Below the pieces are notes generated by a model. It saw only the letters and a list, made by a program, of their open reading frames with translations, did not search any database and was not told the DNA's origin. From positions 1 through 58,826 of the forward strand of contig LZME01000033.1 in NCBI GenBank assembly GCA_001673575.1: a stretch of 58,826 nucleotides of DNA. Direction: 5' to 3'. The position numbers were made by a program, and so were the translations under genes. Source of the stretch: Mycolicibacter heraklionensis. GTDB taxonomy: Bacteria > Actinomycetota > Actinomycetes > Mycobacteriales > Mycobacteriaceae. This document shows positions 40,263-49,886 of the stretch, piece after piece; positions within the stretch are counted from its first letter, which is position 1, and each line of letters starts with the position of its first letter.

Positions 40263-40934
40263 TCAGCCGAAGCAGGCCAACGCTCCGTGGCCGACGTGCA
40301 GCGTCTGGCCGGTGATGTGCCGGGCAGCCGGCGAGGTCAGAAACACCGCGAGGCGGGCGATTTCAGCGGCTCCGGTGGGCGGCACACGGGTCAGCCCGTC
40401 GTAGCCCGGCTGGGCGCCTTCGCCGGCGGCCACCACGTTGACGGTGATCCCGCGGGTGCCGAACGTGGTGGCCTGGCCGGCGGTCCAGTTCGACAAGGCG
40501 GCTTTGACCGCTGCGTCGGCACTGCCGTCGCGGGGGTTCTCCGGCAGCACCGAGATGATGGAGCCGCCCGAGCGCAGGTGGTCGCCGATGGTCCCGACGG
40601 TCAGCACGGCCGAGAGCACCGTGGCGTCGAGCGCGCTGCGCCAGGCGTTGGCCTGATCGGCCAGCGAATAGCCGCGGGGGTCACCGCCCTGCCAGCGCGG
40701 CGCCGGGACGTTGACGATGGTGTCGAGGTGGTGCGGAAACAGCCCGCGGGCAGCCAACATGCTCGCCGGGTCTGTGTTGTCGCAGACGACCGCATTGGCG
40801 TCGAGTTCTTTGGCGGCGACTTCGAGCTCGGGGCCTCGCAAACCGGCGAGCGTCACCTTGTGGCCAGCCTCGCTGAAACCCTCGGCAATGGTGCGACCCA
40901 ATTCGGTGTCACCACCGGTGACCAGCACATCCAT
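40263..40934 (-). CDS. Short-chain dehydrogenase/reductase family protein lacking the catalytic Tyr (Rv1856c-like)
   Basis: 223 residues. The Rossmann start is VLVTGGDTELGRTIAEGF and the C-terminus has TGQTLHVGHGALACFG, both typical of SDRs. Where the Y-x-x-x-K motif is expected the sequence reads DAAVKAALSNW: the Lys remains but no Tyr is in place. It may not catalyse standard reduction, or may use another residue. It lies 108 bases before ndh on the same strand; that gap holds the ndh promoter. Confidence 0.78.
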   Translation of the reverse strand: MDVLVTGGDTELGRTIAEGFSEAGHKVTLAGLRGPELEVAAKELDANAVVCDNTDPASMLAARGLFPHHLDTIVNVPAPRWQGGDPRGYSLADQANAWRSALDATVLSAVLTVGTIGDHLRSGGSIISVLPENPRDGSADAAVKAALSNWTAGQATTFGTRGITVNVVAAGEGAQPGYDGLTRVPPTGAAEIARLAVFLTSPAARHITGQTLHVGHGALACFG

Positions 40935-41043
40935 CGGTAGATCCTCCTCGTGTTCCGGGCTATGTTACTGGACGGTAGCCGGTTTGCGGGGCCGGGGCGG
41001 AACTCGGCACAGACACGATCCGGCCACAGTCCGGGGTGCGCCC

Positions 41044-41140
41044 GGCGGCTATCCGCCGCGCGCTGCTTCGCGCCGCTTGCGATCGCCGCGGTGTTGATGG
41101 CGGCGATCCGCCGCGCGCCGCTTCGCGCCGCTTGCGATCG
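41044..41140. repeat. Two 42-base direct repeats upstream of modA
   Basis: Copies at 41044-41085 and 41099-41140 differ at 2 of 42 positions and are separated by 13 bases (55-base pitch). Each starts with a small hairpin (GGCGG-N4-CCGCC) and is rich in CGCGCCGC and GCGAT words. The second copy ends 8 bases before the modA -10, so the array covers the modA upstream control region. Confidence 0.85.
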
Positions 41141-41148
41141 ATTCCCAT

Positions 41149-41154
41149 TAGGCT
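41149..41154 (+). promoter_or_regulatory. modA: Candidate leaderless -10 (TAGGCT) of modA
   Basis: TAGGCT fits TANNNT and ends 7 bases before ATG 41162, so the mRNA would start at or next to the ATG. No ribosome site is present between them. Confidence 0.5.
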
Positions 41155-41161
41155 CCCTGCC

Positions 41162-41917
41162 ATGGGGCGTACCCAGATGGTCTGCGGGGCGGTGGCGGTC
41201 ATGCTGGCGGCGGGAGTGGCCGGCTGTAGCTCGAAACCGGCGTCCCCGACGATCACGGTGTTCGCGGCGGCGTCGCTACAGCCGGCGTTCACCGAGATCG
41301 CCGAGCAGTTCAAAACCGACAATCCCGGTGTGGCGGTGGCCTTCAACTTCGCCGGATCCTCGGACCTGGCCACCCAACTGACACAGGGGGCGCGCGCCGA
41401 CGTCTTCGCCTCGGCCAACACCACCCAGATGGACAAGGTCGCACAGGCCGGCCTGCTGGACGCCGCAGCGGTGCCGTTCGCCACCAACACGCTGGTGATC
41501 GTGACGGCACCGGGCAATCCGCACGGGGTGCGGTCCTTCGCCGATCTGGCCACACCCGGGCTCGCCGTGGTGGTCTGCCAAGCGCCGGTCCCATGCGGCG
41601 CGGCGACCCACAAAGTCGAGGACGCCACCGGCGTCACGGTGACACCGGTCAGTGAGGAGCCCGACGTCACCGACGTCCTTAATAAGGTCACCACCGGCCA
41701 GGCCGACGCCGGTCTGGTTTACCGCACCGATGCCCAACACGCCGGCGACAAGGTGGCCACCATTGAGTTCCCCGAGGCTGCCGGAGCGGTCAACACCTAC
41801 CCGATCGCGCTGCTGCGGCAAGCGCCTTCGCCCGGGCCGGCCCGCGCGTTCGTCGATCTGGTCACCGGCGAATCGGGGCAGAAGGTGCTGCACGCCGCCG
41901 GTTTCGGTAAGCCCTGA
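41162..41917 (+). CDS. modA: Molybdate-binding lipoprotein ModA
   Basis: 251 residues from ATG 41162; a longer frame to the left is formed by the direct repeats. The signal peptide ends in a lipobox (AAGVAGCSS), so the protein is lipid-anchored outside the membrane. ModA signatures are ITVFAAASLQPAFTEI, FAGSSDLATQL and GARADVFASANTTQMD. It captures molybdate for the ModBC transporter. modB follows after 6 bases. Confidence 0.94.
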   Translation: MGRTQMVCGAVAVMLAAGVAGCSSKPASPTITVFAAASLQPAFTEIAEQFKTDNPGVAVAFNFAGSSDLATQLTQGARADVFASANTTQMDKVAQAGLLDAAAVPFATNTLVIVTAPGNPHGVRSFADLATPGLAVVVCQAPVPCGAATHKVEDATGVTVTPVSEEPDVTDVLNKVTTGQADAGLVYRTDAQHAGDKVATIEFPEAAGAVNTYPIALLRQAPSPGPARAFVDLVTGESGQKVLHAAGFGKP

Positions 41918-41923
41918 CCGGCC

Positions 41924-42715
41924 GTGGGCGGCCGGCCTGATGACCTGCCGGGCTGGGTCTATGTGCCCGCCGCGATCGGCGCGGCGTTCGTGGTGCTGCC
42001 GCTGGTGGGGATCGCGACGAAAGTCGACTGGCCGCATTTCTGGTCACTGATCAGCAGTCCGTCCGCCACTACCGCGCTGCAACTGAGCCTGCGCACCGCC
42101 GCGGCCAGCACGGTGCTGTGTGTGCTGCTTGGGGTGCCGATGGCGCTGGTCTTGGCGCGCAGCCAGGCGCGGGTGGTGCGTCTGCTGCGGCCGTTGGTGT
42201 TGCTGCCGCTGGTGCTGCCGCCGGTGGTGGGCGGCATTGCGCTGCTGTATGCGTTCGGCCGGCTGGGATTGCTGGGCCGCTATTTGGAGGCCGCCGGAAT
42301 CCATATCGCGTTCACCACGACCGCGGTGGTGCTGGCGCAGACCTTCGTGTCGTTGCCGTTTCTGGTGCTCGCCCTGGAAGGCGCGGCGCGGACCGCCGGT
42401 GCCGACTACGAGAGGGTGGCGGCCACGCTGGGTGCCCGGCCCAGCGCGGTGTGGTGGCGGGTCACGCTGCCATTGTTGGTGCCCGGCCTGATCTCGGGCG
42501 CGGTTCTGGCATTCGCACGGTCGCTCGGCGAGTTCGGGGCGACACTGACTTTTGCCGGCTCCCTGGAAGGCGTCACCCGGACGTTGCCGCTGGCTATCTA
42601 TCTGCAGCGCGTGTCGGACGCTGACGCCGCGGCGGCGATGTCGCTGTTGCTGGTGGCTGTTGCCGCCGTGGTGGTCCTCGTCGTGGGTGTCCGACGACTG
42701 GGCAGCATCGGGTGA
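41924..42715 (+). CDS. modB: Molybdate ABC transporter permease ModB
   Basis: 263 residues with about six membrane helices. The EAA loop that contacts the ATPase is [20 protein letters not shown]. The sequence around [18 protein letters not shown] and [15 protein letters not shown] is typical of ModB. Its stop overlaps the modC start (GTGA), so the two are coupled. Confidence 0.94.
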   Translation: MGGRPDDLPGWVYVPAAIGAAFVVLPLVGIATKVDWPHFWSLISSPSATTALQLSLRTAAASTVLCVLLGVPMALVLARSQARVVRLLRPLVLLPLVLPPVVGGIALLYAFGRLGLLGRYLEAAGIHIAFTTTAVVLAQTFVSLPFLVLALEGAARTAGADYERVAATLGARPSAVWWRVTLPLLVPGLISGAVLAFARSLGEFGATLTFAGSLEGVTRTLPLAIYLQRVSDADAAAAMSLLLVAVAAVVVLVVGVRRLGSIG

Positions 42716-43827
42716 GTGCCCAAGCCGGCGGGCTCACGTTGCAGGCCGTCGTTGCCCAGCGTGGCCTCGACGTGCAGCTGAACGTCGAACCGGGCGAAGT
42801 GCTGGCGGTCCTGGGGCCCAACGGCGCCGGGAAGTCGACCTTGCTGCACGTGATTGCGGGGCTGCTGCGGCCCGACGAGGGCCTGGTCCGCGCAGGTGAT
42901 CGGGTGCTGACCGATACCCGGGCCGGCGTACAGGTGGCCACCTGCGACCGCCGGGTGGGCCTGTTGCTGCAGGACCCGCTGCTGTTTCCGCACTTGAGCG
43001 TGGCCGCCAACGTCGCATTCGGGTCGCATCATCGGCGCCGCTTCGACCTGCGCCGGGCGCGCGCCCGTGCCCTCGCGGCGCCGTGGCTGCGCGCGGTCGA
43101 CGCCGAAGACCTCGCCGAGCGCCGGCCGCGCCGGCTCTCCGGGGGGCAGGCGCAGCGGGTCGCGATCGCCCGTGCCCTGGCCGCCGAACCGGAGGTGCTG
43201 TTGCTCGACGAGCCGTTGGCCGGACTCGACGTGGGCGCGGCGTCCGCGGTGCGCACGGTGCTGCGCGACGCGCTTGGTGCGGCAGGGCGCACCACCGTGC
43301 TGGTCACCCACGACCTGCTCGACGTATTCGCTTTGGCGGATCGGGTGTTGGTCCTCGAATCCGGGCGGATCGCCGAGATCGGCTGCGCCGCAGAGGTATT
43401 GGCCGCTCCACGGAGCCGCTTCGGGGCGCAGATCGCCGGAGTCAATCTGGTCGCGGGGGTGCTTGACTCCGCCGGCATATTGCGTACCGGGTGGGGCGAG
43501 CGGTGGCACGGCATCACCGACGACGGGGTGGAACCGGGGCGGCCGGCAGTCGCGGTCAGCACACCGCGGGCGGTGGCGGTCTACCGGGAGCCGCCGCGCC
43601 ACGGCAGTCCCCGCAATCTGCTTGAGGTGACCGTGGCCGAGCTCGATGTACGCGGCAGCACGGTCCAGGTGCGCGGCGTCGAACAGCCCGATGGTGCGCC
43701 GGGCCTGGCCGCGGACATCACCGCCGACGCGGCCGCGGAACTGCGTCTGGCGCCGGGGGAGAGGGTCTGGTTCGGGGTCAAAGCCCAGGAAGTGACGCTG
43801 CGTGCGACACACCCCGGCACGGCGTAA
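42712..43827 (+). CDS. modC: Molybdate ABC transporter ATP-binding protein ModC
   Basis: 371 residues from GTG 42712. Walker A is [10 protein letters not shown], the signature [16 protein letters not shown], and Walker [14 protein letters not shown]. The C-terminal region (about 290-365) is a TOBE/Mop-like domain ([15 protein letters not shown] and on) that binds oxyanions and can control the transporter. Together with ModA and ModB it completes molybdate import for molybdenum cofactor enzymes. Confidence 0.95.
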   Translation: MSAQAGGLTLQAVVAQRGLDVQLNVEPGEVLAVLGPNGAGKSTLLHVIAGLLRPDEGLVRAGDRVLTDTRAGVQVATCDRRVGLLLQDPLLFPHLSVAANVAFGSHHRRRFDLRRARARALAAPWLRAVDAEDLAERRPRRLSGGQAQRVAIARALAAEPEVLLLDEPLAGLDVGAASAVRTVLRDALGAAGRTTVLVTHDLLDVFALADRVLVLESGRIAEIGCAAEVLAAPRSRFGAQIAGVNLVAGVLDSAGILRTGWGERWHGITDDGVEPGRPAVAVSTPRAVAVYREPPRHGSPRNLLEVTVAELDVRGSTVQVRGVEQPDGAPGLAADITADAAAELRLAPGERVWFGVKAQEVTLRATHPGTA

Positions 43828-43850
43828 CTTGCGTACCGATGGCAACGCGG

Positions 43851-43856
43851 TAGGTT
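43851..43856 (+). promoter_or_regulatory. apa: Candidate near-leaderless -10 (TAGGTT) of apa
   Basis: TAGGTT fits TANNNT and lies 8 bases before ATG 43865, with no ribosome site between. Confidence 0.4.
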
Positions 43857-43864
43857 TTTCTGCC

Positions 43865-44719
43865 ATGAAGCAGGTGGACCTGACCTCCAGGGGAATTCGG
43901 GCGATGGCCGCGACCGCGGTCGCCGGTGCGTTGTCATTCGCCCTTGCGGCGCCGGTGTATGCGGACCCGGTGCCGCCGCCTCCTCCCGCGCCGCCGGCCA
44001 CCGCGGATGCCCCGCCGGCCGACCCGAACGCCCCGGCTCCGGCCGCCGAGCCCGCGGCACCCGAGGTTGGCCGTGTCGACGACGTCGCGGGCGGTTTCAG
44101 CTTCGTGCTGCCGGGCGGCTGGGTGCAGTCCGACACCAGTCACCTTGAGTACGGGTCGTCGCTGCTGAGCAAGAAGACCGGTGAGCCCATGCTGCCGGGT
44201 CAGCCGGCGCCGGTGGCTAACGACACCAGGATCGTGCTCGGCAAGCTAGACCAGCGGCTCTACGCCAGCGCCGAGGCCGACAACGCTAAGGCCGCCACCC
44301 GCCTTGGATCGGACATGGGCGAGTTCTTCATGCCTTACCCCGGCACCCGGGCCAACCAGGTGAACGCTCCGCTCAACGGGGGCGGTCTGACCGGTAGCGC
44401 GTCGTACTACGAGGTCAAGTTCACCGACCCGGCCAAGCCGGTCGGCCAGATCTGGAGTGGCGTGATCGGTGTGCCGCCGGCCAGTGGGACCGGCCCGCAG
44501 ACCGAACGGTGGTTCGTGGTGTGGCTGGGCACGGCCAACAACCCGGTCGACACCAACGCGGCCATCGCGTTGGCCGAGTCCATCCGGCCGCTGGGTGCGA
44601 CTCCCGCCGAAGCAGCACCTGCCCCGGCGCCGGGCATTCCGGGAATCCCGGCGCCGGCGCCGGCTCCCGCACCCGCGCCGGCTCCCGCACCTGCTCCCGC
44701 CCCCGCACCTGCTGCGTAA
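43865..44719 (+). CDS. apa: Alanine/proline-rich secreted glycoprotein Apa (fibronectin-attachment protein)
   Basis: 284 residues from ATG 43865. A signal peptide ends at APVYA (about residue 36), followed by a Pro/Ala-rich stretch, a folded middle ([43 protein letters not shown]) and a C-terminal Pro-Ala tail. In M. tuberculosis Apa (325 residues) is mannosylated on threonines and binds fibronectin and lectins. This one is shorter. It follows the mod genes as in M. tuberculosis, where it is also called modD, but it has no known transport role. Confidence 0.94.
   Translation: MKQVDLTSRGIRAMAATAVAGALSFALAAPVYADPVPPPPPAPPATADAPPADPNAPAPAAEPAAPEVGRVDDVAGGFSFVLPGGWVQSDTSHLEYGSSLLSKKTGEPMLPGQPAPVANDTRIVLGKLDQRLYASAEADNAKAATRLGSDMGEFFMPYPGTRANQVNAPLNGGGLTGSASYYEVKFTDPAKPVGQIWSGVIGVPPASGTGPQTERWFVVWLGTANNPVDTNAAIALAESIRPLGATPAEAAPAPAPGIPGIPAPAPAPAPAPAPAPAPAPAPAA
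44646..44712 (+). repeat. Pro-Ala coding repeat at the end of apa
   Basis: Imperfect tandem copies of CCGGCG, CCCGCA and CCGGCT code for alternating Ala-Pro residues. Such a tract is prone to length change, and Apa tails vary between mycobacteria. Confidence 0.6.
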
Positions 44720-44737
44720 TCCCTGCTGATCACGCCC

Positions 44738-45031
44738 ATGGCCGGAAGCTATCTCGCTGCTGCGCTGTCGACGCCGACGTCGGTCAGCTGGCTGGCCTAC
44801 GTCCTGATCGGCGGCATCGCCGGTTGGCTGGCGAACCGCATCATGAAGCGCGGTGGCTCGGGGATTCTGCTCAACGTCCTGATCGGCGTGATCGGCGGAT
44901 TCATCGGCGGCATGCTGCTCGGCTGGCTCGGTGTGGACGTTGAACACGGCCGCAGGTGGTTTACCTTCTTCGTCTCGCTGGGCGGGGCCATCATCTTGCT
45001 GTGGGTCGTCGGATTGGTTCGCCGCAGGTAG
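44738..45031 (+). CDS. Small membrane protein, GlsB/YeaQ/YmgE-like (Rv1861-like)
   Basis: 97 residues with three hydrophobic segments: WLAYVLIGGIAGWLANRIM, LLNVLIGVIGGFIGGMLLGW and FFVSLGGAIILLWVVGLV. The Gly-rich pattern matches the transglycosylase-associated (GlsB/YeaQ) family, small inner-membrane proteins often linked to stress. It starts 18 bases after apa on the same strand. Confidence 0.8.
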   Translation: MAGSYLAAALSTPTSVSWLAYVLIGGIAGWLANRIMKRGGSGILLNVLIGVIGGFIGGMLLGWLGVDVEHGRRWFTFFVSLGGAIILLWVVGLVRRR

Positions 45032-45064
45032 CCGACCCGGCTGTCGAACGCGCACCATAGGTCT

Positions 45065-46093
45065 ATGGCGTCGCAGTTGGCCGGGGTGTCGATGGCGGGA
45101 TGGCGTGTCCAACGGCCAGGCCCGATAGCCAACCGACCGCTCGAGCGGGTCAAAACCGCGGTGCCGCGACCGCAGCCGTCGGAACTGCTGCTTGCCGTGC
45201 AGGCCTGCGGTGTGTGCCGTACCGACCTGCATGTCGCCGAAGGCGACCTTCCGGTGCACCGACCCGGTGTGATCCCCGGCCACGAGGTGGTCGGCGAGGT
45301 CGTCGAGGTGGGCGCCGACGCCGGTGACGAGTTCGCGGTGGGGGACCGGGTCGGTATCGCCTGGCTACGACACACCTGCGGCACCTGTCGCTACTGCCGC
45401 CGGGGCGACGAGAACCTCTGCCCGCAGTCGCGCTACACCGGTTGGGATGACGACGGCGGCTATGCCGAATTCGCCACTGTGCCCGCAGCTTTCGCGCTGC
45501 GCCTGCCTGCCGGCTACAGCGACACCGAGTTGGCGCCGTTACTATGCGCGGGCATCATCGGCTACCGGTCCTTGCAGCGTGCGGACCTGCCCCCGGGCGG
45601 GCGGCTGGGGATCTACGGGTTCGGCGGCAGCGCGCACATCACCGCGCAGGTCGCCCTCGCCAGCGGCGCCGAGGTACATGTGATGACCCGCGGTGAACGA
45701 GCGCGCGAACTGGCACTGGAACTGGGCGTTGCCTCGGCCCAGGGCGCCGCCGATCCGCCACCGGTGCCGCTGGACTCGGCGATCCTGTTCGCCCCGGTCG
45801 GCGAGCTGGTGCTGCCCGCCTGCCAGGCGCTGGACGCCGGCGGCACACTGGCCATCGCCGGCATCCATCTCAGCGACATCCCACCGCTGAACTACCAGCG
45901 CCACCTGTTCCGTGAGCGGCAGATCCGGTCGGTCACGTCCAACACCCGCGCGGACGCCCACGCCTTCCTCGACTTCGCCGCAGCGCACCACATCGACGTG
46001 ACGACGCCGGTGTACGCGCTGGGAGATGCCGACCGGGCGTTGATGGACCTGGGTGCGGGCCGGATCGCAGGTGCGGCGGTGCTGCTGGTCTAA
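45065..46093 (+). CDS. adhA: Zinc-dependent alcohol dehydrogenase AdhA (Rv1862-like)
   Basis: 342 residues, MDR superfamily. The catalytic zinc site is visible in [15 protein letters not shown] and [15 protein letters not shown]. The four-Cys structural zinc site is [15 protein letters not shown]. The nucleotide-binding motif is [14 protein letters not shown]. tuberculosis AdhA has 346 residues. It probably oxidises alcohols or reduces aldehydes with NAD(P); the substrate is not known. Its end faces the CPBP gene, with a hairpin repeat between. Confidence 0.92.
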   Translation: MASQLAGVSMAGWRVQRPGPIANRPLERVKTAVPRPQPSELLLAVQACGVCRTDLHVAEGDLPVHRPGVIPGHEVVGEVVEVGADAGDEFAVGDRVGIAWLRHTCGTCRYCRRGDENLCPQSRYTGWDDDGGYAEFATVPAAFALRLPAGYSDTELAPLLCAGIIGYRSLQRADLPPGGRLGIYGFGGSAHITAQVALASGAEVHVMTRGERARELALELGVASAQGAADPPPVPLDSAILFAPVGELVLPACQALDAGGTLAIAGIHLSDIPPLNYQRHLFRERQIRSVTSNTRADAHAFLDFAAAHHIDVTTPVYALGDADRALMDLGAGRIAGAAVLLV

Positions 46094-46117
46094 ACCGCGG
46101 GCCTGATGCGGGGCTCA

Positions 46118-46169
46118 TGCGGCGGTCCCAGCTTCGGCTCTCCTTCGTCGAGCCTCGCTGAACCGCCGG
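46118..46169 (-). repeat. 52-base hairpin-forming repeat, copy 1, between convergent genes
   Basis: Read on the minus strand, this segment matches 52243-52294 at 50 of 52 positions. Its ends pair (GGCGGT with ACCGCC, CAGC with GCTG) and an inner stem can form (GGCTC with GAGCC). It fills most of the 79-base gap between the ends of adhA and the CPBP gene, where it could act as a terminator for both. It looks like a REP-type or small palindromic mobile element; the family is unidentified. Confidence 0.8.
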
Positions 46170-46172
46170 GGC

Positions 46173-46940
46173 TCAGCCAGACACCTGCCACACCAGGGCA
46201 GCGGCCAGCGCACCTACCCCGTTGAGTGACCAGTGCAGTGCGATAGGCGCGATCAGGCTGCCACTGCGTCGCCGCAACCAGCTGAACACGAAGCCCGCGG
46301 CACCGGTGGCCAACACCGCGAGCGTCACACCGGCCAGCATGCCGAAGAACCCGCCCCCGAGCACCCGCGTGAAACCGACATTGCTGCTGGTCAGGCCCAG
46401 CGATGTCGCGACATGCCACAGTCCGAACAGCAAGGAGCCGGCCGCGGCCACCCCGCGAAACCCCCACGCCCGGTGCAGTGCGCCGTGCAGCGCGCCGCGG
46501 AACGCCAACTCCTCGGGGATCACGGTCTGCAGCGGGATGACGACCATCGAGGCCACCAGCGCACCGGAAACCGTGGCGTAGTGGTTGTTCAAGAACATCG
46601 GCCGGGTCACGGGCAGCATCACGCCGATCGCGATCACCGACACCACGACCACGACCGCGGCCAGTGCGTAGCCGACCCCCGATTTCCAATGCGCGCGGCC
46701 CAAGCCGAGCTCACTCCAGGTCAGGCCGTTATAGCGGACCAGGGCGATCAAGCCGATCGCGGTGGCCGGGACGGTGGCGACCGCAGCCCACGGGGTGGTG
46801 AAGTGGGCGATCAGATTGGCAAGCGCCAGCACCACCACGACGACGGCGACGTCGACGAAGGCGCGAAAGTGATTCAGCGCCGAGAGTTGCGACACCAATG
46901 GGTGCCGCCCCCAGGGCACCGCGAACTCGTGGCCAGACAT
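46173..46940 (-). CDS. CPBP family intramembrane metalloprotease (Rv1863c-like)
   Basis: 255 residues with about seven membrane helices. All three CPBP/Abi motifs are present: PEELAFRGALHGAL (E-E-x-x-x-R), LLFGLWHVATS (F-x-x-x-H) and ALHWSLNG (H-x-x-x-N). These are the catalytic elements of Rce1-like membrane proteases. Bacterial substrates are mostly unknown; some members give self-immunity to bacteriocins. There is no peptide gene next to it that would suggest that role here. Confidence 0.87.
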   Translation of the reverse strand: MSGHEFAVPWGRHPLVSQLSALNHFRAFVDVAVVVVVLALANLIAHFTTPWAAVATVPATAIGLIALVRYNGLTWSELGLGRAHWKSGVGYALAAVVVVVSVIAIGVMLPVTRPMFLNNHYATVSGALVASMVVIPLQTVIPEELAFRGALHGALHRAWGFRGVAAAGSLLFGLWHVATSLGLTSSNVGFTRVLGGGFFGMLAGVTLAVLATGAAGFVFSWLRRRSGSLIAPIALHWSLNGVGALAAALVWQVSG

Positions 46941-46948
46941 TGGATCGA

Positions 46949-46954
46949 ATTCTA
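46949..46954 (-). promoter_or_regulatory. Candidate near-leaderless -10 (TAGAAT) of the CPBP gene
   Basis: On the minus strand TAGAAT is close to the consensus TATAAT and lies 8 bases before the ATG at 46940. Confidence 0.5.
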
Positions 46955-47007
46955 CGCGCGACGGTGCTTCGGGGCCGGTGCGTCGTTAGCGACGCCAAAC
47001 CGCGGGC

Positions 47008-47418
47008 CTACTTGGGCCCGTGGGTCTCACACAGCACGCGCGCCGGGTTGCCGGTGGCGGTGTTCTCGCTGACCACCTTGCCGTTGACGGTGACCGTGCA
47101 GGTCAGGGCGCCGGGACCGGCGCTCTGCGCGCTCAGCGAGTACGAGGACGGACTGGCTGCGTTCGTCATCGAGCCGGTCAGCTGAATCGACCACGGCAGC
47201 GGGGCGTTGGTGGCGTGCGCCTGACCGTTCTGGCCCTGATAGGTGATGTAGCTGGCGACCCCGGTACCGGTGAGGTCGTAGCGGACCGGCACCCTGGTGT
47301 GGTCCGGCGTGGCGCCGGCCGACCCGGCACCGGCGATGGTGGCCGACGCGACGAGGACGCCGAACAGCAACGACATCGCCTTGCGGGGCATCCGGACCGG
47401 TTCGCGGTGAGCAGTCAT
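47008..47418 (-). CDS. Secreted MmpS-like protein
   Basis: 136 residues from ATG 47418, with AAGGTGA 5 bases upstream overlapping the end of the phosphoketolase gene. An N-terminal hydrophobic segment (SLLFGVLVASATIAGAGSAG) is a likely signal peptide. The rest has the MmpS/DUF-type beta fold pattern: VPVRYDLTGTGVASYITYQG, LPWSIQLTG and LTCTVTVNGKVVSEN. MmpS proteins assist MmpL lipid exporters, but no MmpL gene is here and many solitary copies exist. Only 5 bases separate it from the xfp stop. Confidence 0.72.
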   Translation of the reverse strand: MTAHREPVRMPRKAMSLLFGVLVASATIAGAGSAGATPDHTRVPVRYDLTGTGVASYITYQGQNGQAHATNAPLPWSIQLTGSMTNAASPSSYSLSAQSAGPGALTCTVTVNGKVVSENTATGNPARVLCETHGPK

Positions 47419-47423
47419 GGCCG

Positions 47424-49838
47424 TCACCTTATCTCGCCGCTGTTCGGCTCTGCGCCCGATCGCCAGGTCCAGTTGGTGATCCGGGGATCGTCCTCCCCGT
47501 GCTCGCGGGTGTAGAGCCGCGCCGCCATCCGCGCATCGACCATCTGCTGGCGCAGTACCGCGTGGCGACCGCCCAAACCCGGCACCCGATCGATCACGTC
47601 CATCACCAAGTGGAAACGATCCAGATCGTTGAGCATCACCATGTCGAACGGTGTTGTCGTGGTGCCTCGTTCGCGGTAGCCGCGCACATGCATCTGGTCG
47701 TGGTTCGCTCGCGAGTAGGTCAGTCGGTGGATCAACCAGGGATAGCCGTGGTAGGCGAAGATCACCGGCTTGTCGCGGGTGAACAGAGCATCGAATTCGG
47801 TGTCCGGCAACCCGTGCGGATGTTCGGTCGTCGGTTGCAGACGCATGATGTCCACGACATTCACCACACGCACGGCGAGGTCGGGCAGTTCGGCGCGCAG
47901 AATGTCGGCGGCGGCCAGCGTTTCCAGCGTAGGAATATCCCCGGCGCAGGCGAGCACCACGTCCGGCTCGCCGGTGGTGGTGCCGGCCCACTCCCAGATA
48001 CCCAGGCCACGGGTGCAGTGCGCCACCGCCGCCGGCATGTCGAGGTAGGCCAGTGCCGGCTGCTTGCCGGCGACGATCACGTTGACGTAATTGCGACTGC
48101 GCAGGCAGTGATCGGCCACCGACAGCAGCGTGTTCGCGTCCGGCGGCAGGTAGACCCGCACCACCTCGGGCCGCTTGTTGGCCACCAGGTCGATGAACCC
48201 GGGATCCTGGTGTGACGCCCCGTTGTGGTCCTGGCGCCAGACGTGGGAGGTCAGTAGATAGTTCAGTGAGGCGATCGGTTGGCGCCACGGGAGTTCGCGG
48301 CTGACGGCCAGCCATTTGGCGTGCTGGTTGAACATCGAGTCTACGATGTGCACGAACGCTTCGTAGCAGTTGAACAGCCCGTGCCGACCGGTCAGCAGAT
48401 AGCCCTCCAGCCAGCCCTGGCACAGGTGTTCCGAAAGCACTTCCAGGACTCGCCCGTCCGGGGCCAGGTGATCGTCACCCGGGAGGGTCTCCGACAACCA
48501 GACCCGGTCGGTCGTGTCGAACACCGCCGAGAGCCGGTTGGAGGCGGTCTCGTCGGGACCCATCAACCGGAACCGGTCGCGGTTGCGGTCGATGACATCG
48601 CCCAGGAACGTGCCGAGCACCCGAGTGGCCTCGTGCATCTCGGTGGCGGGCCGGGCCACCGGTACCGCGTAGTCGCGAAAATCAGGCAGGTCCAGATCGT
48701 GGAGCAGCCGCCCTCCATTGGCATGCGGGTTGGCGCTCATCCGGCGGTCCCCGCGCGGGGCCAGCGCCGACAGCTCGGGCAGCAGGCGTCCGGTGGAGTC
48801 GAACAACTCCGCTGGGCGGTAACTGCGAAGCCATTCCTCCAGTTGGCGGCGGTGCTCGGGGTCGGTACGGGTCTGCGCGAGCGGCACCTGATGTGCCCGC
48901 CAGGTTCCCTCCACCTGTTGTCCGTCGACCATCTTCGGGCCGGTCCAGCCCTTCGGGGTGCGCAACACGATCATCGGCCATACCGGCCGCATCGACGAGC
49001 CCTCGGTGCGCGCGGCGCGCTGGATCGCCGCGATGTCGTCGAACGCGTCATCGAGTGCGGCGGCGAGCAGTTGATGGATGACGGCGGGGTCGTCGCCGGC
49101 GACGGTGATCGGCCGGTAGCCGTAACCGCGTAGCAGCGCCTCCAATTCCGGCTGCGGAATGCGGGCCAGCACAGTGGGATTGGCGATCTTGTAGCCGTTG
49201 AGATGCAGAATCGGCAGCACCGCGCCGTCCACGGCGGGGTTGAGAAACTTGTTCGAGTGCCAGCTGGCCGCCAGTGGTCCGGTTTCGGCCTCGCCGTCGC
49301 CGATCACGCAGGCGACCACCAGTCCGGGGTTGTCGAAGGCCGCACCGAAGGCATGCACCAGCGCGTAGCCGAGCTCGCCGCCCTCATGGATGGAGCCCGG
49401 CGTCTCGGCCGCCACGTGGCTGGGGATCCCGCCGGGAAAAGAGAACTGCCGGAATAACTTCCGCAGACCGTCGACGTTCTCGGCGATGCCCGTGTACACC
49501 TCGCTGTAGGTGCCCTCGAGATAGGCGTTGGCGACCAGCGCCGGGCCGCCGTGGCCCGGGCCGGTGACGAAGATGACGTCGGCGTCGCGGTCGCGGATGA
49601 TCCGATTGAGATGCAGATAGAGCAGATTGAGCCCTGGGGTAGTGCCCCAGTGTCCGAGCAGTCGGGGCTTGACGTGCTCGGCCCGCAGCGGTTCGGCCAG
49701 TAGGGGATTGTCCAGCAGATAGATCTGGCCTACCGAGAGATAATTGGCGGCCCGCCAGTAGGCATCGAGGCGGGCCAATTCATCGTCGGAGAGTGTGGGC
49801 TTAGGTGGAGTCGCGTTGGCTGCACTCACCTTTTCCAT
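47424..49838 (-). CDS. xfp: Xylulose-5-phosphate/fructose-6-phosphate phosphoketolase
   Basis: 804 residues from ATG 49838 ([14 protein letters not shown]); the same frame stays open for 2 kb further upstream, antisense to the next gene, and is ignored there. Family motifs are [18 protein letters not shown] and the thiamine diphosphate site [19 protein letters not shown]. It also carries [17 protein letters not shown] and [13 protein letters not shown]. It splits xylulose 5-phosphate or fructose 6-phosphate with phosphate to acetyl phosphate, so it can feed acetate or acetyl-CoA. No pta or ackA gene is adjacent. Confidence 0.95.
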   Translation of the reverse strand: MEKVSAANATPPKPTLSDDELARLDAYWRAANYLSVGQIYLLDNPLLAEPLRAEHVKPRLLGHWGTTPGLNLLYLHLNRIIRDRDADVIFVTGPGHGGPALVANAYLEGTYSEVYTGIAENVDGLRKLFRQFSFPGGIPSHVAAETPGSIHEGGELGYALVHAFGAAFDNPGLVVACVIGDGEAETGPLAASWHSNKFLNPAVDGAVLPILHLNGYKIANPTVLARIPQPELEALLRGYGYRPITVAGDDPAVIHQLLAAALDDAFDDIAAIQRAARTEGSSMRPVWPMIVLRTPKGWTGPKMVDGQQVEGTWRAHQVPLAQTRTDPEHRRQLEEWLRSYRPAELFDSTGRLLPELSALAPRGDRRMSANPHANGGRLLHDLDLPDFRDYAVPVARPATEMHEATRVLGTFLGDVIDRNRDRFRLMGPDETASNRLSAVFDTTDRVWLSETLPGDDHLAPDGRVLEVLSEHLCQGWLEGYLLTGRHGLFNCYEAFVHIVDSMFNQHAKWLAVSRELPWRQPIASLNYLLTSHVWRQDHNGASHQDPGFIDLVANKRPEVVRVYLPPDANTLLSVADHCLRSRNYVNVIVAGKQPALAYLDMPAAVAHCTRGLGIWEWAGTTTGEPDVVLACAGDIPTLETLAAADILRAELPDLAVRVVNVVDIMRLQPTTEHPHGLPDTEFDALFTRDKPVIFAYHGYPWLIHRLTYSRANHDQMHVRGYRERGTTTTPFDMVMLNDLDRFHLVMDVIDRVPGLGGRHAVLRQQMVDARMAARLYTREHGEDDPRITNWTWRSGAEPNSGEIR

Positions 49839-49874
49839 TGTCGCGTCCAACTCCGAACGCGGCAACCGATTCAT

Positions 49875-49880
49875 TACCCT
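49875..49880 (+). promoter_or_regulatory. Candidate leaderless -10 (TACCCT) of the CoA transferase gene
   Basis: TACCCT fits TANNNT and lies 6 bases before GTG 49887, with no ribosome site between. The spacing matches the secA2 promoter. Confidence 0.5.
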
Positions 49881-49886
49881 GACTGC

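Noticed and set aside
41036..41161. N-terminal extension of ModA from 41036
   Set aside because: The extension is translated direct repeat. ATG 41162 gives a normal lipoprotein signal and has a -10 at leaderless distance.
46090..46689. A minus-strand frame ending in SARLDEGEPKLGPP
   Set aside because: It overlaps the CPBP gene in another frame; its end only reflects the 52-base repeat. The real coding frame is the CPBP protein.
46173..46940. CPBP protease as a bacteriocin-immunity system
   Set aside because: No small precursor peptide or export gene is adjacent; the neighbours are the same housekeeping genes as in M. tuberculosis.
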